Assembly: GCA_040357565.1 (NCBI GenBank)
Contig: JBDODJ010000066.1
Length of the DNA stretch: 60,799 bases
Strand: one strand, 5' to 3'
Origin: Cercozoa sp. M6MM
Taxonomy: Eukaryota; Endomyxa: Ascetosporea
How positions within the stretch are numbered: the first letter of the stretch is position 1; every line of letters starts with the position of its first letter. The notes under the pieces were generated by a model, which searched no databases, had not been told where the DNA came from, and saw nothing but the letters and a program-made list of their open reading frames with translations. A program made the translations under genes and the position numbers. Below, piece after piece: positions 55,016-60,799 of this stretch.

Positions 55016-56113
55016 TAATCGTAAAAACCTACCGGGTCCCGTCAGATCCATTTTTGAACTGTAGGCCTTTTTCGTGGCAGAGCAAACGAATAGCTTTTTT
55101 TAACTCGACCTAAAATAAGAAAACAACTTATAAGAATATCAGTCTCCTCGATAGGGATAAACGAGGCGCAGCTATGTTCCGAAACGGTAATTTCCATCCG
55201 GCCAGTCAGATCTGTCTGAGTTCTGGTGCTCCGCGCGGGAGAAAGTTATTCATTAAGGACTTTGAGAAGCGTGGTGTAAATTTATTGTGTTTGTCTGGTA
55301 TCCTGACCTCTCCGAGAGTGTTGCTAACCTCCTTACCCTGTGCTTGGTAGACTGACCTCGAAAGAGCAAGATTTTGCTCCTTTCCTGAAAAGGCTCTACT
55401 CACCAGGTAAAGCACCTCTCCAGGCTCCAGTCCTTGCACTCTCACGTAATCCCTTGTTGCTGTCTTTCCAGCACAGAGAGCCTTTATCCTTTACGTCCCT
55501 CCTTCTCCTTCCTTCCTTCTTCTGACTACCGGGCCTCTCTTCCTCCCGACCAGTCTAAGTTGTAAATTAAACTGACTTCCTGTTACATCTGAACTGACTA
55601 AGTTTACGTCACTGACTCAATTCTTCTTCGTTCACATCGATTCCATTTGTTTTTTTAGTCTTTTTCCAGGCATAGTACTCTTTTGCACTACCAAAGCCTA
55701 AAGGCTGCGGTAGCAGCTAAACCAAAAGTTGTTTCAAACAGGCAAACGAGGCGCAGCTAAATCAAAAGGTGGTTTTGTGTGATACCGCATCGGCGGACAA
55801 ATCTGCACGCGACAGTGCGATGGTTTGAAATGAGCGAGTGCCGGTGGTGGGTGGGTCGATTAAGAATGTCAGGTGTCGGAACCTTCGCTCATTTCAAGTT
55901 CCGTCCTTACTTCTGACAGCGTAAATCACTTCGCTTAAATTACTTACAAGTACTTAAACTTTGATCACGAGTCACGGCCCAGTTGTGTTGCTTGCTGCGT
56001 TTGGTAAGGCGACGGAGCAAGATCCGTACTTCAGTTAGTGCTGGTCAATGTTCGAGTCTTGGCGTGGCTCCACGAAGCGCACGTTCAAGGGCATCATGTC
56101 GGCAGTACGAAGG
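55016..56113. other. Gene-free stretch with 16-bp direct repeats
   Basis: No coherent coding frame was seen. AAACGAGGCGCAGCTA occurs at 55159-55174 and again, identical, at 55744-55759, 585 bp apart. Between them lies a pyrimidine-rich segment with CTTCCTTCCTTC (55508 area) that resembles in composition, though not clearly in sequence, the insert of dispersed repeat copy A. This could be a degraded mobile element of unknown class. Confidence 0.5.
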
Positions 56114-57603
56114 TTACCCTGCACATTTTAGATACAGGTGCTCAAGCGAAGTAAATTTAGCTGGTGGTAGCACAGTGCGACCGGCGCAAGGTTCAGCAGC
56201 AAACACAACGCTGTACAGTCCTAAACACACCACACGCGCACAGACACTTAAGTAAACTGTTCCTGAGAGTACTAAAATATTCGGCTGCCAACCAATGAGA
56301 GCGGAGTCACTGTGCCAGGTGCCAGGAAGCGTATAAATGCCATGTCGGAACGGAATGCGAAAGGCGGCCAATGCAAGTGTCACTTGTGTTTCTGTGCAGA
56401 CACGATAAATTTAAATAGTTCCAAAGGAGAGGGCACAGAAATGTAAATTTTAAGATTTTATAAAAGTGAAAGAGAGACTTGTGCCTACCATCCTGGTCGC
56501 TACGCTGCTGCGCAAGCACGAGGAAACCACCAGCGTCTCCGTTTCGCGGTGCATGGAAGTGCGGCATGGCGTGCCACTCCTGTGTGCACGCCGAAACGGT
56601 TCAGGTCGTTGACCCACCCAGGAGAATGAGTCGGTACCAGGAAGCAGCCGGCATTGCCCAAAATCCATTCCGTAAAGTAGTCCTCGCCTGCGCTAATTGG
56701 TGTGGGTGCATTCACGATGCAAGTGATTTCTGGGATGGGGGGGGGGGGGGTGGCAAGTAATTTAAGTTAAACCAATCTCCACTTCAGACACAAGCAAATT
56801 GAGCGGGACGTCTTCACTTGAGACGTACTCTAGGTTGTGTGGTACCTATGAAACATTATTATTTTACGCAAGACAAGTGACACCTTCGCAGGGGAATAGC
56901 AGCACCTGTTGTCCAACAAGAGCGGCACCAAAGGAGCGCAGCGTTTCTGGCGTGCACGACAACACTGGCACTTGGAGTTCCGTGACTAATGGGTCCATCG
57001 GCACCATCGCCTCGGTGGCCACCGTTGCCAGAACGTTGCCGGCATCCTCGTCGAAAGTGCTGCCGAAGTGGAAAGTGTGTCTACACGTAGTTCATTTAGG
57101 CTTGTGCCGAACAAAGGATCGAAATGATATGCCAGAAGACTGTAGTCTATTGCGTAAGATAACCCGTATTACACCACAGCACCGTGTCGAACACACCGCG
57201 CGAAGTCACCGCTCCGGGCAAAGTCAGGCCGAGGACGACATTCCACGCTGCCCAAGATGGCGGTCTGTAGGAAGTCGCGTGGGCAATAAACTTAATTTAC
57301 AAATAGTGTGGTATACTGTGCAGTTTACAGTGGCCATCGAGTTGCGCTGACAGGTGCCGCGATCACCTTGTAAAAGAGCCACGTCCACCAACTGCTTGCG
57401 TAGTTCTGCGCACATCGATTTGCTGAAATCTGAGGTAAATTGTAAGTTTAAATGAATGCTCCACGAAGCCACACCTGGAGGAACAGAGGGATCGACAGGT
57501 ATTTCACGACGCTGCTCGCAGCGCGAGCAGCCACATCCACCCGAACACTCGGAGTCGCATTGTCGACGAACTCCCGTGTTCAACTCTGCGCAGATGCGGT
57601 GCC
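56114..57603 (-). CDS. Ureidoglycolate lyase (AllA)-like protein, tentative
   Basis: About eight exons with consistent phase run from MAPHLRRVEHGSSSTM (57603) to a stop at 56114. A Trp/Leu-rich segment, MRLRVFGWMWLLALRAASS, near the N-terminus could be a signal anchor. The later part has VPVLSCTPETLRSFGAALVG, like the LTPEAFAPFGDVI opening of ureidoglycolate lyases. Further on are MPHFHAPRNGDAGGFLVLAQ and FRHGIYTLPGTWHSDSALIG, resembling the QAFxP-LVVVA and GxWH blocks of that family. It ends TSLEHLYLKCAG. Ureidoglycolate lyase splits ureidoglycolate to glyoxylate and urea in purine breakdown. The match is by eye and partial; the junction near 57090 is uncertain. Confidence 0.5.
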
Positions 57604-57639
57604 ATTATAAATTGATCGGGACTTGCAATTAGTTCATCG

Positions 57640-59232
57640 ATGGCGGCGTCCGAGAATAGCTGCTATACCTGTGCCATCAGCTCGGCGAACTTTGATTGCC
57701 ATTTTGAGCACTGCACTTGCGGTATCACGCAGCTGCTAGAAGGGACCGAAGCAAAAGCAAACAGACTCGTCTGCCTTGATCAATTTTCTTCAAAACAGTA
57801 CACACTTAAGCGAGTTGGGTCCCAGTGGCTGCAGGACAAGGGTGGCTTGCACTGTACTTTATGGCAACACACGTGCTGTGTTGTGCAGCTAGTGCATCCA
57901 GCCAGGGCTCGGCGTTTCGTTTTGGCGGGAATAGCAAGAATGGATGGACACAGGTATGTCGTGTTGCCCAGACATCCCACTACCGATGAGACTGCTGACT
58001 GTACGGATAGCGATACTGCGAAAGAGAGCAATGACAGTGTAGACACGACTGATGAAGAGGTAGGTCTTGCATTTATACATATAATCCTATATGTCTGGGG
58101 GCGATAGGAAGACGATGGCGAAGTCGATTTCGTGTTCTTCAAACCGCCGACTTACCGTTCATGTCTGCTGATATTCGATTTGCCTGGCAGTGTCATTGAG
58201 GTGAAACTGCTATTTTCTATTTCTTCCGTTAGTTGTTAATCGTTATGTGTGAATACGCAGGAAGACCTGCGAGCAGTGTTCTCAAAATACGGCCTGTTGT
58301 TCAGCGTTGTGTTGAAAACCGATTCTGTACCGTTACTTGGACTGTGCATATATTGTGTACTGCATGTTGAGTATGCTACGCAGAAAGGAAGACCATACGC
58401 TTTCATTAAATTCTACTCGAGGCGGCACGCACTACGTGCCAAACAAAACTATCGAGGTCACAGGGTAAACATTTCCAATACGACACAACACACACACCAC
58501 ACACCACACACACACGCGCGCGCGCGCACGCGTCTACGTCTTTCTAGTAGGTGCAGTGGTCGAGACCATCAATCAACGTTGAAATGGATGGTCGTGGCGA
58601 ACTGTCCTCCAGTCAATGTGTTGAGGTACCTCTCTCTTCCTATTCAATCATGTCCTTGTTCGCATGCTGCGTAGTTGGCCGATCAAGCAGGCTTCTCATC
58701 GTGGAGTTCCCAAGTGACCGCGTGCCATGAGGAAAAAGCGCTCGCCGAGCAACCTCGACTCACTTCGTTTTTGGCGCAGGTGAAACTCACCATTAAAGGC
58801 GACTCGCGCTTTGGCACCTACGATACTACGGTTCTCGGCACGGGTCGAGGCGTTTCCCTGCATCACAATCGACCTGATGCGTTTCGGCAGGTCCGTGCAT
58901 AGCTATGTACGGCACAATTGTCATTCTTTGATGCAGGCGAAGCATGCCGCAGTGACGAATGCCTACAGAAGTGCATTTAACGAAGTCGTGCTTGCTGTAC
59001 CGCCTGGTGCGTTCCTCGTGTATGTTGTGTATGTGCGTGTCTATGAATGCACGTGATAACTGCAGAGGGCGAACCGGTGCTGTTGGCCTGGCAGGAATTT
59101 CTGAACCCGCCCAGCGACGACGACAAGCGCTTCGAAGAGCTCACCATCCACGTCGACGCACGCGATATCATCTACAAGGAGCTTTACACTTCTTTCGTTC
59201 GCGACGGCAGCGGCTGGTCGCGCGGACAGTAG
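57640..59232 (+). CDS. RAD52 motif-containing protein (RDM1-like)
   Basis: Exons in closed phase run from MAASENSCYTCAISSANF to a stop at 59230-59232. The N-terminal third (about 140 residues) is Cys-rich (CYTCAIS, DCHFEHCTCG) and unlike known RDM1. An RRM-like domain follows: SCLLIFDLPGSVIEEDLRAV, FSKYGLLFSVVLK, GRPYAFIKFYSRRHALRAKQ; human RDM1 has FSQFGLLYSVRVF and FYAVIKFYSARAAHRAQ. Then LADQAGFSSWSS and a RAD52-motif-like region, LTIKGDSRFGTY with HAAVTNAYRSAFNEVVL. The C-terminus is acidic then WSRGQ. RDM1 binds single-stranded DNA and RNA and is linked to DNA damage response. The start lies only 36 bp from the start of the divergent neighbour. Confidence 0.8.
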
Positions 59233-59715
59233 CCAGCTGCTAACTCTGTAGCTGCTAGGCGTAAAGGAGGGTCCTGCTGCAGCCACCACCGCACCCGGCG
59301 CGAGCAATCGAACCCAACGCAATGTTGAGTTCCATCACACGTCATGAAAAGAAATAGTACATCGGTACAGTTGACACAGCAATGGTCACAGATTACGATT
59401 GTAGGATCGTGTGCAAATAATTAGTCTAAGTACAGTACACAGTACCACACAGCACGGCATTTTTTTTTGACCCGCAGCCTTAAGCAAGAAGTTATTTTTC
59501 CAAAACAGAAAAGAAGAGCAATTTGATTCTGTTGTACGTCTTGAACCTCACGAGTTGCCCCACAACGGAGCTTGCAACGCGTAGAGGAGCCTTTTAGCTG
59601 CAGTAACTGTGTCTGGTAGCTTGGTGTCTTTTTGTTTTGTTTGCAAAAAATCACCTCTTGGTGTTTAAGCAGAGAGAAGGACGGCAGAGAACAGAAAGCC
59701 AGCCACTACACAGAT
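59233..59715. other. Intergenic stretch between RDM1-like and CDC48
   Basis: About 480 bp between two plus-strand genes. It is AT-rich near 59400-59480 with a T9 run. No gene or repeat was recognised; it should include the CDC48 promoter. Confidence 0.5.

Positions 59716-60799
<1,084 letters not shown>

Overview
This window is nuclear DNA of an intron-dense protist. Genes alternate between strands and sit 36 to about 1,100 bp apart. Nearly every gene is cut by many short GT-AG introns, mostly 40 to 200 nt, and long CA/GT microsatellites lie inside those introns. I rebuilt exons by hand from splice signals, reading phase and similarity remembered from known families; no alignment or transcript was available. 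A radial-spoke-type DnaJ protein implies cilia or flagella. The mix of families suggests a stramenopile- or alveolate-like flagellate, but I cannot place it further. No rRNA, tRNA or CRISPR was recognised, and there is no bacterial-style operon structure.

Layout, left to right: a partial ankyrin-repeat gene (-); a dispersed repeat copy (about 1.7-2.2 kb); SBDS (-); a small membrane protein (+); an unrecognised gene (-); ETFA (+), which shares a 174-bp divergent promoter with the unrecognised gene; a DUF4604/KIAA1143-like gene (-); a giant DUF3638/DUF3645 helicase-like gene (-, 18.4 kb) with LamG-like, EF-hand, RanBP2-type zinc finger and UBA-like parts; N6AMT1/HemK2 (-); TRAPPC3/Bet3 (+); a bHLH-like gene (+); PSME4/PA200/Blm10 (-, 9.2 kb); a second dispersed repeat copy; a monoacylglycerol-lipase-like hydrolase (-); a DNAJB13/RSP16-like gene (+); a SAM plus PH domain protein (-); a SIRT6/7-class sirtuin (+); a repeat-bearing gene-free stretch (55.0-56.1 kb); a ureidoglycolate-lyase-like gene (-); an RDM1-like gene (+); and the 5' part of CDC48/p97 (+), cut by the right edge.

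The genes are mostly housekeeping: ribosome maturation (SBDS), translation-factor methylation (N6AMT1), vesicle tethering (TRAPPC3), mitochondrial electron transfer (ETFA), and protein turnover (PA200, CDC48, and by inference the giant ubiquitin-binding-type protein). The most unusual things are the architecture of the giant gene, the strand-polarised GT tracts in introns, the repeat-rich N6AMT1/TRAPPC3 promoter, and a pair of dispersed repeats sharing a hairpin core. Eight runs of N (10 or 100 bases) are assembly gaps, seven of them inside dinucleotide tracts.
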